NCBI GenBank assembly: GCA_016789955.1
Contig: JAEUPB010000096.1
Location: forward strand, 1-64,000
Reading direction: 5' to 3'
DNA from: Rubrivivax sp.
GTDB taxonomy: Bacteria; Pseudomonadota; Gammaproteobacteria; Burkholderiales; Burkholderiaceae_C
DNA length: 64,000 nucleotides
A program made the position numbers and the translations under genes. Positions 17,489 to 25,493 of the stretch are shown piece after piece. Position 1 is the stretch's first letter, and each line of letters opens with the position of its first letter. The notes under the pieces are model-generated. The model saw nothing but the letters and a program-made list of their open reading frames with translations, did no database searches and had not been told where the DNA came from.

Positions 17489-17887
17489 ATGGCTGGCGGA
17501 TTCACCAAGACCTGGGTCAAGACCCTCGACAACGCACTGAAGGCCGGCGTGCCCGCCGAGCAGTTCAAGGGCATCCAGGCCTTCGGCACCAACCTCGAGA
17601 AGGCTGAGGAAGCGATGCTGAAGATGGGCGACCTGCGCGAGCAGATCGAGAAGGACTGGGCCGAATTCGAGAAGCTGCGCAAGGTCGCCAACACCTACAT
17701 CCCGACGATCCAGTCGCAGAGCAAGCTGTACCGCAAGGCCTCCGAAGGCATGGAGTCGGCCTACAAGAAGCTCGGCGACAAGCAGACCGCCGAAGCGGCC
17801 TCGATGCTGCGCGCCGGCCTGGACTGCATCGACGCGATGACCGACAAGAACGTGAACCTCAGCTTCGACTGCAAGATCACGCATTGA
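17489..17887 (+). CDS. Unknown small helical protein
   Basis: A 132-residue cytoplasmic protein with a strong AAGGAG site. It is rich in Lys, Glu and Ala and predicted almost wholly helical: amphipathic stretches at ~10-60 (LDNALKAGVPAEQF, then EKAEEAMLKMGDLREQIEKD) and ~75-110. There is no signal peptide or membrane segment. Its size and helical character recall small granule-associated or phasin-like proteins, and phaC is 3 kb away, but no phasin motif was recognised. A palindrome precedes it and the intergenic repeat follows directly. Confidence 0.75.
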   Translation: MAGGFTKTWVKTLDNALKAGVPAEQFKGIQAFGTNLEKAEEAMLKMGDLREQIEKDWAEFEKLRKVANTYIPTIQSQSKLYRKASEGMESAYKKLGDKQTAEAASMLRAGLDCIDAMTDKNVNLSFDCKITH

Positions 17888-17890
17888 GTT

Positions 17891-17960
17891 CGGGCCCCCA
17901 AGCTCGCTAGCGCTCGCTACCCCCAGGCCCCGGAGGGGGCCTCTGCGCGGCCCGCGGGGC
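17891..17960. repeat. Burkholderiales-type intergenic repeat, copy 2
   Basis: This begins right after the stop of the helical protein gene: CCCAAGCTCGCT-AGCGCTCGCT-ACCCCC, then CCCCGGAGGGGGCC and GCGGCCCGCGG. Core order matches copy 1 (421-482), with differences in between. The CCCC/GGGG arm can pair, so it may also act as a bidirectional terminator. The convergent kinase frame ends inside it. Confidence 0.6.
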
Positions 17961-18623
17961 CGTCCGCCGACGGACCGGCAAAGCCGGATCCGTGGCGGGA
18001 AGCTTGGTCAATGCATTCGCGCCGGCGACAGTCAAGTCCGCCGGCGCGCTGTGCGTGATGACGAGGTCGGCGTTCGGCAGGTCGTTGGCCTCGACCTTGC
18101 GGCGCGCGGCCTCGTCGCTCAGACCCAGGTCGCGCCAGCGCTGCAGCAGCCGCGCGGCGAGCACGTCGCGCGGCACGTCGAGCATCACCGTCGCGTCGAA
18201 CAGCGGGCGCAGGGCGCGCCACGGCGGCTCGTCGAGCAGCAGCCAGTTGCCTTCGACGATGACGAGCCGCACCGTGCCGGCGATCACCGCGGCGCCGGCC
18301 CGGGCGATCTCCAGCCGGCGGTCGAACACCGGCACGACGACCTCGCACCCGTCGTCGGCCCTCAGCCGGGCGAGCATCGCCGCGAGGCCGTCGACATCGT
18401 AGGTGTGCGGCGCCCCCTTGCGGGCTCGCTGGCCGCGCTGCTCGAGCAGGCCGTCGTCGAGGTGGTAGCCGTCCATCGCGAGCATCGCCGCAAGGCCCGG
18501 GCGAGCCGCCTCGAGGTGGGCCAGCAGCGAAGCGGCCAGCGTGCTCTTGCCCGAGCCCGGTGCCCCGGCCAGGGCCACGATGCGCCGGGCCGGCCCCTGC
18601 GTGGCCAGCAGGCGGCGCGCCAG
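17907..18623 (-). CDS. P-loop nucleoside/sugar kinase family protein (YggC/uridine-kinase-like)
   Basis: About 238 residues. The P-loop GAPGSGKSTLAASLL is near residue 17, then AMDGYHLDD (the family DGYH motif), RKGAPHTYD and VIVEGNWLLLDEPPW. This matches the YggC/FrcK branch of the uridine kinase-like family. No ATG, GTG or TTG is in frame between the upstream GGDEF stop and the P-loop; CTG 18623 is given as the likeliest start, coupled to the GGDEF stop 15 bp upstream. The C-terminal ~18 residues are read from repeat DNA. Confidence 0.72.
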   Translation of the reverse strand: MARRLLATQGPARRIVALAGAPGSGKSTLAASLLAHLEAARPGLAAMLAMDGYHLDDGLLEQRGQRARKGAPHTYDVDGLAAMLARLRADDGCEVVVPVFDRRLEIARAGAAVIAGTVRLVIVEGNWLLLDEPPWRALRPLFDATVMLDVPRDVLAARLLQRWRDLGLSDEAARRKVEANDLPNADLVITHSAPADLTVAGANALTKLPATDPALPVRRRTAPRAAQRPPPGPGGSER

Positions 18624-18637
18624 CTCGTCGGCGGGGC

Positions 18638-19555
18638 CTACAGGCTCACCTGGTTGCGGCCGCGCCGCTTGGACTGGTACAGCGCACGGTCGGCCGCTTC
18701 GAGCAGCTCGCGCTCGCTGCTCATCTCGGGCGTCAGCTCGGCCACGCCGATCGAGACCGTCTGGTGGTGCTCCACCGGCCGCGTGGTCTGCTTGTTCACC
18801 GGGTCGGGCAACTCGATCGGGAACTGCGCCATCGCCGCGCGGATGCGCTCGGCCGCTTCCACCGCCGCGGCCACCGGCGTGTTCTCCATCACGATGGTGA
18901 ACTCCTCGCCGCCCACGCGACCCAGCGTGTCGGGGCTGCGCAGTTCGGAGCGCGCGATCTTCGTGGTGATCTGCAGCACCGTGTCGCCGGCCGCGTGGCC
19001 GTAGGTGTCGTTGACGGTCTTGAAGTGGTCCAGGTCGTAGGCGATCACCGAGAGCGGCCGGCCGCTGGCGCGCGCCCGCGCGTAGGCCTGCTTCAGCGTG
19101 TCGATCAGGAACTTGCGGTTGTAGGCGCCGGTCCCGGCGTCGACGATGGTCTGCTGATAGATGTGGTCGTGCAGCAGCAGCTCGAGGCTGTTGGTGGTGT
19201 GGAAGCGCAGCACCACGTCGGACAGGCGCACCAGGTCGCCGTCCTTCAGCAGCGTCGCCTCGGTGATCGGCGTCTCGTTGACCCGCGTGCCGTTGGAGGA
19301 GCCGAGGTCGCGGATGGTCACGCCGTCGGGGCCCACCTGCAGTTCGGCGTGGTGGCGGCTGACGCCCGCGGCGTCGATGCGCAACTGCGCCTCGGGCACG
19401 CGGCCGATGGTCTGCACGCCAGGGCCCAGGTCGAAGCGCTGGCCCGCGTCGGGCCCGCTGTACAGCACGAAGCAGGGCTTGGTCGCGGTGCCCACGGTCC
19501 GGAGCAGCGCCACCGCATTGGGGTCGATGACGGCGGTCGGGGGCTGCTCTTGCAT
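18638..19555 (-). CDS. FHA-GGDEF diguanylate cyclase
   Basis: A 305-residue protein from ATG 19555, chosen for an AGGAG six bases upstream. Residues ~20-115 form an FHA domain with the phosphothreonine-binding signature IGRVPEAQLRIDAAGVSRHH and LGSSNGTRVN. The GGDEF domain follows with DLDHFKTVND and active-site GGEEF; the residues before it (RSPD) fit an RxxD I-site. It should make c-di-GMP in response to binding a phosphorylated protein; a Ser/Thr kinase of the type at base 1 is one possible partner. Confidence 0.92.
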   Translation of the reverse strand: MQEQPPTAVIDPNAVALLRTVGTATKPCFVLYSGPDAGQRFDLGPGVQTIGRVPEAQLRIDAAGVSRHHAELQVGPDGVTIRDLGSSNGTRVNETPITEATLLKDGDLVRLSDVVLRFHTTNSLELLLHDHIYQQTIVDAGTGAYNRKFLIDTLKQAYARARASGRPLSVIAYDLDHFKTVNDTYGHAAGDTVLQITTKIARSELRSPDTLGRVGGEEFTIVMENTPVAAAVEAAERIRAAMAQFPIELPDPVNKQTTRPVEHHQTVSIGVAELTPEMSSERELLEAADRALYQSKRRGRNQVSL

Positions 19556-19682
19556 GGCGGACTCCTGCTGCGGGGGCGGATGGTCGGATGCTGCCGCAGG
19601 CCCGGCGGGGCCCGAGGCGTGACCCGATTGTGTAGGGACACGCACCGGCCCGTGATTCCGGCGTGTTCGAAACCGTTCGGAA

Positions 19683-19695
19683 GTTCGTCACGAAC
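19683..19695. promoter_or_regulatory. Small dyad in the FHA-GGDEF/TAXI divergent region
   Basis: GTTCG-TCA-CGAAC lies in the 215-bp divergent gap, 76 bp before the TAXI start. A related GTTCG is at 19669-19673. It could be an operator half-set; nothing else recognisable was seen in the gap. Confidence 0.25.
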
Positions 19696-19770
19696 GCGCT
19701 TCGTGTTTGCACCAGCAAGCCCCCGCGACGCGCGGGCCGACAATGGTCCGACACTTTCGAGGAGGATCCG

Positions 19771-20775
19771 ATGACGCTTTCGTCCCGGCGCCCGGCCACG
19801 CGCAGAACCTTCGCGGTCGCGGTGGCAGCCGCTGCAACCGCCGCCGCGCTCGCGCTCCCGCTGGCCGCGCAGGCCCAGCAGCGGGTGTTCTTCGGCATCG
19901 CCACGGGCGGCACCGGCGGCACCTACTACCCGCTGGGCGGGATGCTCGCGCAGCTCATCTCGAACAAGGTCGTGATCGGCAACGCCAAGCTCTCGGCCAC
20001 CGCCGAGACGGCCGGAGCCTCGGTGGGCAATGCGCAGCTGCTGGGCCGCAAGGAGATCGAGTCGGCCTTCGTCGCGGCCGACGTGCTCGACCAGGCCTAC
20101 AACGGCAAGGCGCAGTTCGACGGCAAGCCGCTGAAGAACCTGCGTGCGCTCGGTGCGCTGTACCCTGAACAGGTGCAGCTCGTCACCGCGGCCAAGTCCA
20201 ACATCCGCGGCTTCAAGGACCTGAAGGGCAAGTCGGTCTCGTCGGGTTCGCCGGGCTCGGGCCAGTGGCAGCTGCTGGGCGACCTGCTCGAGGCGCACGG
20301 CATGACGCGCAAGGACATCGGCGAGGACCTGTCGTCGTTCGCGCAGTCGGTGGACAAGATCAAGGACGGCAACCTCGTCGCCTCGCTGATCACCGCCGGC
20401 GCGCCCACGTCGGCCGTCACCGACCTGGCCAACGGCACCGAGGTGCGCATCGTGCCGCTGGCCGGCGCCGAGATCGAGGCGCTGAAGAAGAAGCAGCCGT
20501 ACTACGCGTCGGTCACGCTGCCGGCCAACCTCTACAAGGGCCAGGCCGCACCGGTCGAGACGCTGGCGGTGATGGCGATCTGGGCCACGCACGAAGGCCT
20601 CTCCGACGACACCGCCTACGCCGTGACGAAGGCGCTGTTCGAGAACACCGAGACGCTCGGCCAGGTGCACCCCAAGGGCAAGGAGATCTCGCTGAAGACG
20701 GCGCTGCAGTCGGTGTCGATCCCGCTGCACCCCGGTGCGGCGCGCTACTACCGCGAGAAGGGGCTGCTGAAGTAG
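19771..20775 (+). CDS. TAXI-family TRAP transporter solute-binding protein
   Basis: A 334-residue periplasmic protein with a GAGGAGG site just upstream. The signal peptide ends at LAAQAQ. The family signature ATGGTGGTYYPLGGMLAQLIS follows, with SVGNAQLLGRKEIESAF and DLKGKSVSSGSPGSG further on. TAXI proteins deliver organic acids (glutamate or related dicarboxylates in studied cases) to a fused TRAP permease, encoded two genes downstream. First gene of the operon. Confidence 0.95.
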   Translation: MTLSSRRPATRRTFAVAVAAAATAAALALPLAAQAQQRVFFGIATGGTGGTYYPLGGMLAQLISNKVVIGNAKLSATAETAGASVGNAQLLGRKEIESAFVAADVLDQAYNGKAQFDGKPLKNLRALGALYPEQVQLVTAAKSNIRGFKDLKGKSVSSGSPGSGQWQLLGDLLEAHGMTRKDIGEDLSSFAQSVDKIKDGNLVASLITAGAPTSAVTDLANGTEVRIVPLAGAEIEALKKKQPYYASVTLPANLYKGQAAPVETLAVMAIWATHEGLSDDTAYAVTKALFENTETLGQVHPKGKEISLKTALQSVSIPLHPGAARYYREKGLLK

Positions 20776-20785
20776 GCCGCAAGCG

Positions 20786-21265
20786 ATGAGGGCCTCGCGG
20801 GCGGCGTGGCTGCTGGCGGGCCTGGGCGTGGCAGGCCTGGACGTGGCCGCTGCGGCCCGCGCGGGCGCGGCGGCCTGCACGCTGCACGTCGAGCCCACGC
20901 GCGGCGCCGGCGTCACGCTCGAACTGCCGCTGCCGCCGGCGCGCGAGTTCACGCTGAGCTACCTGCACTCGGTCACCCGCACCTGGGTGCACGAGACGCT
21001 GCAGGCCGACGGCGGCGGGCTCGTGCAGCGGCGCATCGCCTGGAGCGTGCCCGGCCCGGGGCTGCCCACCGAGGCCTTGCCGGGCGAGCGCTTCGAGCGC
21101 ACGGCCGACGGGTTCGTGATCGACGGCATGCAGCGCCGCATCGAGCGGCTGGCGATGCGGGTCGATCCGCAGCAGCAGCAGACGCTCGAGGTGGCCGGCC
21201 ACCGCCACCCGCTCGCCACCGCGGGCCCCGCCGCGCTCGTGCTCGAGGCGCGCGGCTGCGACTGA
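20786..21265 (+). CDS. DUF1850 protein of the TAXI-TRAP operon
   Basis: A 159-residue protein starting 10 bp after the TAXI gene. A hydrophobic N-terminal stretch suggests export or anchoring. The core FTLSYLHSVTRTWVHETL matches the DUF1850 pattern with its conserved HSV and Glu. DUF1850 genes repeatedly occur between TAXI and TRAP permease genes, so a role in transporter assembly or activity is likely but unproven. Confidence 0.82.
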   Translation: MRASRAAWLLAGLGVAGLDVAAAARAGAAACTLHVEPTRGAGVTLELPLPPAREFTLSYLHSVTRTWVHETLQADGGGLVQRRIAWSVPGPGLPTEALPGERFERTADGFVIDGMQRRIERLAMRVDPQQQQTLEVAGHRHPLATAGPAALVLEARGCD

Positions 21266-21298
21266 CCTCGGTCCCACCTCCACACAACCCACCGCCCG

Positions 21299-23545
21299 AT
21301 GAGTGCCACCCACGGCGATTCCCCCCTGCTGCACGGCGTCGAGGCCGTCTCCGAACAGCGCCAGCAGGAGCTGATCCGGCAGTTCGACGCCGAGTCGAAC
21401 TTCCGCCGGCTGGTGGGGCCGCTGGCGCTGGTGGTCACCGTGCTCGCGGTGATCCTGTCGGCCTTCCACGTCTACACCGCGGGCTTCGGTCTGCTGGTGG
21501 AGATCAAGCACCGCACCTTCCACCTCGCGATGGTGCTCGGGCTGGTGTTCCTGGTGTTCCCGCGCGCGGAGCCGCCTGCGCAGGCCGGGGCGCGGGCGCG
21601 CGGCTGGGCGATGGGGCTGGTGTTCGCGGCCTTCTACCTGTACCTCGCCTGGGACCTGGTGAGCCGGTTCATCGAGAGCGGCGAGATCGGCAGGACCCTC
21701 GGCGCGGCCTACCTGGCGCTGATCGCGGCGCTCGCCGCCTCGGGCCTGCCGATCCGGCGGCTGGGCGGCCATGGCCACCGGCTCGGGCTGCTCGACCTGC
21801 CGCTGGCGCTCGCGGCCGCAGGCGTGTCGGGCTATCTGCTCGTGTTCTTCCAGGACGTCTTCGTGGCCCGCGTCGGCGCGCCGATCGCGCAGGACTACCT
21901 GATGGGCGTGCTGGCCGTGGTGATGGTGATGGAGGCGACGCGCCGCGCGATGGGGCCGCTGCTGCCTGCCATCGGCATGGCCTGCCTGCTGTACGCGCTG
22001 TTCGGCCGCGCGATGCCCGGCGTGCTGGCGCACCGCGGCTACAGCGTGGTGCGGCTGGTGAACCACCTGTACGTTGGTACCGAGGGCCTGTACGGCATCG
22101 CGGTGGGCGTGGTCGCGACCTACGTCTTCCACTTCGTGCTGTTCGGCGTGCTGGCGCAGATGACGGGCCTGGGCAAGCTGTTCATGGACCTGGCCACCAT
22201 CGCGGCGGGCCGCTACTCGGGCGGGCCGGCCAAGGTGTGCGTGGTGTCGTCGGGCCTGTTCGGCATGATCTCCGGCAGCCCGGTGGCCAACGCCGTGACC
22301 ACCGGCGCGCTGACGATCCCGATGATGAAGAAGTACGGCTTCTCGGCGCGTTTCGCAGGTGCGATCGAAGCCTCGGCGTCGTGCGGCGGGCAGGTGACGC
22401 CGCCGGTGATGGGTGCCTCGGCCTTCGTGATGGCCGAGATGCTGGGGGTGCCGTACAAGGAACTGGCCGTCATCGCGATCGTGCCGGCGATGTTCCACTA
22501 CCTCGCGTGCCTGACGATGGTGCACCTGGAAGCGAAGCGCCTGGGCCTGCAGGGCGTGGACGCGGCGCTGATCCCGCGCCTGGCCGAGGTGGTGCGGCGC
22601 GGCTGGCACCTGTTCATCCCGCTGATCGCGCTGGTGGGCCTGCTGCTGCTGGACTACACGCCGTTCCTCGCGGCGTTCTGGGGCATCGTGCTGACGGTGG
22701 TGTGCTCGTGGATTCCGCCGCTGGTGCGCCGCGCCGGGCTGCCGCAACTCGAAGGCCAGGCGCTCACGCCGCGGCTGCTGGTGAAAGGGTTCGAGGAAGG
22801 GGCCAAGTCGGCGCTGGCGATCGGCGCGGTGTGCGCCTGCGTGGGCCTGATCCTGGGCACGCTCACGCTCTCGGGGCTGGGCTTCAAGTTCTCCGGCGCG
22901 GTGGTGGAGCTCTCGGCCGATGTCGCGCGCGCGCTGGTGGCCATCGACGTGACGGGCCTGCTCACCGAGCACGGCACGCAGGTCTTCGCCGGGCTCATCT
23001 TCGTGGCGGTGGCCTGCATCCTGATGGGCACCGGCATCCCGACGACGCCCACCTACATCATCCTGGCATCGATCGCCGCGCCCGCGCTGCTCAAGCTCGG
23101 CGTGCCGCTGCTGGCCACCCACTTCTTCGTCTTCTACTACGGCGTGCTCGCCGACGTCACGCCGCCGGTGGCGATGGCCGCCTATGCGGCCGCCGGCATC
23201 GCCGGCAGCGAGCCGATGCGCACCGGCCTCACCGCGTTCCGGCTGTCGATGGGCAAGGCGCTGGTGCCCTTCATGTTCGTCTACACGCCGAGCCTGCTGT
23301 TCATCGGCTTCGACCCGCTGCAGTTCACGCTGGCCGTCGTCAGCGGCGTGGTGTGCGTGGTGGCGCTCTCGGCCGCCTACATCGGCCACTTCCGCGCCGG
23401 CCTCGCGAGGCCGCAGAAGGCGGTGCTCACGGTGGCGGGGCTGATGCTGGTGGTCAACGACTGGCGGCTCGACGCGATCGGCATCGCGGTGGTGGTGATC
23501 GTGCTCGGGCACAACGCGTGGCGGGCCCGGCCGCGGGGCGCGTGA
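21299..23545 (+). CDS. TRAP transporter fused permease (DctQM-type)
   Basis: A 748-residue inner-membrane protein with roughly 18 hydrophobic segments. The first ~200 residues correspond to the small DctQ-like part and the rest to the DctM-like transport domain. Conserved loops include SGSPVANAVTTGALTIPMMK near 324, CGGQVTPPVMGASAF near 365 and MGTGIPTTPTYI near 577. It uses an ion gradient to import solute delivered by the TAXI protein. A small hairpin (CCGGCG-AA-CGCCGG, 23546-23559) directly after the stop may end the operon. Confidence 0.95.
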   Translation: MSATHGDSPLLHGVEAVSEQRQQELIRQFDAESNFRRLVGPLALVVTVLAVILSAFHVYTAGFGLLVEIKHRTFHLAMVLGLVFLVFPRAEPPAQAGARARGWAMGLVFAAFYLYLAWDLVSRFIESGEIGRTLGAAYLALIAALAASGLPIRRLGGHGHRLGLLDLPLALAAAGVSGYLLVFFQDVFVARVGAPIAQDYLMGVLAVVMVMEATRRAMGPLLPAIGMACLLYALFGRAMPGVLAHRGYSVVRLVNHLYVGTEGLYGIAVGVVATYVFHFVLFGVLAQMTGLGKLFMDLATIAAGRYSGGPAKVCVVSSGLFGMISGSPVANAVTTGALTIPMMKKYGFSARFAGAIEASASCGGQVTPPVMGASAFVMAEMLGVPYKELAVIAIVPAMFHYLACLTMVHLEAKRLGLQGVDAALIPRLAEVVRRGWHLFIPLIALVGLLLLDYTPFLAAFWGIVLTVVCSWIPPLVRRAGLPQLEGQALTPRLLVKGFEEGAKSALAIGAVCACVGLILGTLTLSGLGFKFSGAVVELSADVARALVAIDVTGLLTEHGTQVFAGLIFVAVACILMGTGIPTTPTYIILASIAAPALLKLGVPLLATHFFVFYYGVLADVTPPVAMAAYAAAGIAGSEPMRTGLTAFRLSMGKALVPFMFVYTPSLLFIGFDPLQFTLAVVSGVVCVVALSAAYIGHFRAGLARPQKAVLTVAGLMLVVNDWRLDAIGIAVVVIVLGHNAWRARPRGA

Positions 23546-23609
23546 CCGGCGAACGCCGGCGGGGTCGAGCCACGAGCCCGCGTGGTGCCCAGGCCGCGAG
23601 CGGCGGGAA

Positions 23610-23984
23610 TCAGCGCCCCGCCAGGAACTGCTCGACCAAGGTCGGGAAGGTGGCGGCCTCGATCGGCTTCGACAGATAGCCATCGCAGCCGGCCGCCCGC
23701 GCCCGAACCTCGTCGCCGGACATCGCATACGAGGTCACGGCCACCACGGGCACGCCGGCGAGATCGGGGCGGGCCTTCAGCCGCCGCGTCAGCTCGAAGC
23801 CGTCGACTCCGGGCAGTTGCAGATCCATCAGGATCAGGTCCGGCCGCACCTCGTCGATCGACGCGACGGCCGAGTCGGCGTCGGCCGCGGTGCGCACGCG
23901 ATAGCCGTCGATGGTCAGCAGGTGCTCCAGCAGCGCGAGGTTCAGCGGATGGTCGTCGACGACGAGGATGGTGGCGCCGGTCAT
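23610..23984 (-). CDS. Single-domain response regulator
   Basis: A 124-residue stand-alone receiver. VVDDHP supplies the acidic pair, LILMDLQLPGVDG the phospho-acceptor Asp, VVAVTSYA the switch Thr and YLSKPI the Lys. Its start overlaps the stop of the histidine kinase gene upstream (ATGA), so it is the natural acceptor of that kinase. With no output domain it may act by protein contact or as a phosphate sink. Last gene of the kai-containing run. Confidence 0.93.
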   Translation of the reverse strand: MTGATILVVDDHPLNLALLEHLLTIDGYRVRTAADADSAVASIDEVRPDLILMDLQLPGVDGFELTRRLKARPDLAGVPVVAVTSYAMSGDEVRARAAGCDGYLSKPIEAATFPTLVEQFLAGR

Positions 23985-25474
23985 GCGTGCACCTCGGCCG
24001 GGGCCGCCTGGCGGGGCAGGATGGCCGAGAACACGCTGCCGCGACCCGGCTCGCTGCGCACTGCCACCTCGCCACCCTGCGCCTCGACGAGCCGGCGGGT
24101 CAGCGCGAGCCCGAGCCCGGTGCCCTGGTGACGCTTGGAGGCACCGCCCTCGAGCTGCTGAAACTCGGTGAACAACTTCGGCAAGTCGTCGGCGGCGATG
24201 CCGATGCCGGTGTCGGCCACGTCCACGCGGAAGCGGTCGTCGCCCTCGGGGCCGACGCTGACGGTGACCGACCCCGCGTCCGGCGTGAACTTCAGCGCAT
24301 TGGAGAGGTAGTTGTAGAGCACCTGCTTGAAGCGGGACGGGTCGATGCAGACGTTGCGCACGGCAGTGTCGTAGCGTTTGGCGACGCGGATGCCCTTCTG
24401 GCGCGCGATCTCGCTCAGCACTTCGGTGACCTCCTCGACGAGCGCCACGAGATCCACCGGCACCGGCCGGAACTCGACCTTCCCGGCCTCGACCTTGGCC
24501 AGGTCGAGGATGTCGTTGATGAGCTCCAGCAGGTGCCGGCCGCTGGTGAGGATGTGGCTCGTGAAGCGCGAGAACTGCGGCGACTGCGGATCGACCTTGC
24601 CGGCCAGGATGATCTGCGAGAAGCCGATGATGGCGTTCAGCGGCGTGCGCAGCTCGTGGGACATGTTGGCCAGGAAGGCGCTCTTGGTGCGGCTGGCCGC
24701 GACGATGCGCTGGTTCTCGGCCTCGAGCGCTTCGGTGCGCAGGCGCAGCTGCTCGGCGTGGCGGCGCTCGGTGATGTCGCGCACCGTCGCGAGGTGGGTG
24801 GCCTCGTCGTTCCAGAACAGCGACACGACGCGGATCTCGCAGGTGCGCTCGCCATCCGGACGCGGCAGCATGATCTCCGCGGGCTCCCCGTCGCGCACCG
24901 AGAAGCCGAGCCGCTCGCCGAGCAGCTCGGAGCGGCTGCGGCCGAACAGCTCGATGGCCGCCTGGTTCACGTAGCGCACCACGCCGTCGAGGTTGACGAC
25001 CAGCACGGCGTCGGGCATGGCGTCGAGCAGCCGGCGCATCTGCGTGAGCCGCTCGCGTTTGCGCTCGATGATGTGCAGCACGCTGCGCCAGAAGAGCCGG
25101 TTGTTGGTCTCGTCCTTCAGGTAGATCTCGTCGGCACCGGCGGCAAAGGCCAGGTCGCGCAGGCGGTCGTCGACGGCGCCCGTGACGACGATGATCGAGG
25201 TCGCCCTCGACGACGCCCGGACCCGGTTCACGGTGTCGATGCCACTCGAGTCCGGAAGACCGAGGTCGAGGATCACGGCGTCCATCGTGCCTTGCGCCAG
25301 CACACCGAGCGCCTCGCGGACGCTGCCGGCGCGGTGGATCTCGAACGTCGGAGACCCTTCGCTCAACCGAAGCGTCACGGTCTCGACGTCGCCGGGGTTG
25401 TCGTCCACCACGAGGATGCGCTGCTGGCAGGCCGCCTCCTGGATGCCTTCCTCGAGGTTGTTGCGCATGTTCAT
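23981..25474 (-). CDS. REC-PAS-histidine kinase downstream of kaiC
   Basis: A 497-residue soluble kinase. The receiver (~17-135) has VVDDNPGD, AVILDLGLPDSSG and YLKDET. A PAS domain (~145-255) follows, then HisKA with phospho-acceptor His in ANMSHELRTPLNAIIGF (near 275) and an ATPase domain with DTGIGI and GTGLGLALTRRLVE. No membrane segment. It starts 19 bp after kaiC and overlaps a receiver gene, so it may carry Kai state to phosphotransfer output. The receiver belongs to the same lineage as those at 37276 and 40246. Confidence 0.92.
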   Translation of the reverse strand: MNMRNNLEEGIQEAACQQRILVVDDNPGDVETVTLRLSEGSPTFEIHRAGSVREALGVLAQGTMDAVILDLGLPDSSGIDTVNRVRASSRATSIIVVTGAVDDRLRDLAFAAGADEIYLKDETNNRLFWRSVLHIIERKRERLTQMRRLLDAMPDAVLVVNLDGVVRYVNQAAIELFGRSRSELLGERLGFSVRDGEPAEIMLPRPDGERTCEIRVVSLFWNDEATHLATVRDITERRHAEQLRLRTEALEAENQRIVAASRTKSAFLANMSHELRTPLNAIIGFSQIILAGKVDPQSPQFSRFTSHILTSGRHLLELINDILDLAKVEAGKVEFRPVPVDLVALVEEVTEVLSEIARQKGIRVAKRYDTAVRNVCIDPSRFKQVLYNYLSNALKFTPDAGSVTVSVGPEGDDRFRVDVADTGIGIAADDLPKLFTEFQQLEGGASKRHQGTGLGLALTRRLVEAQGGEVAVRSEPGRGSVFSAILPRQAAPAEVHA

Positions 25475-25493
25475 GGTGCCGTCCGCCGGTGGC

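Noticed and set aside
20513-23728. A 1071-codon minus-strand open frame opposite the TRAP permease
   Set aside because: It is rich in His, Arg and Gln with no motif and runs antisense to a clear membrane transporter; a codon-bias shadow.
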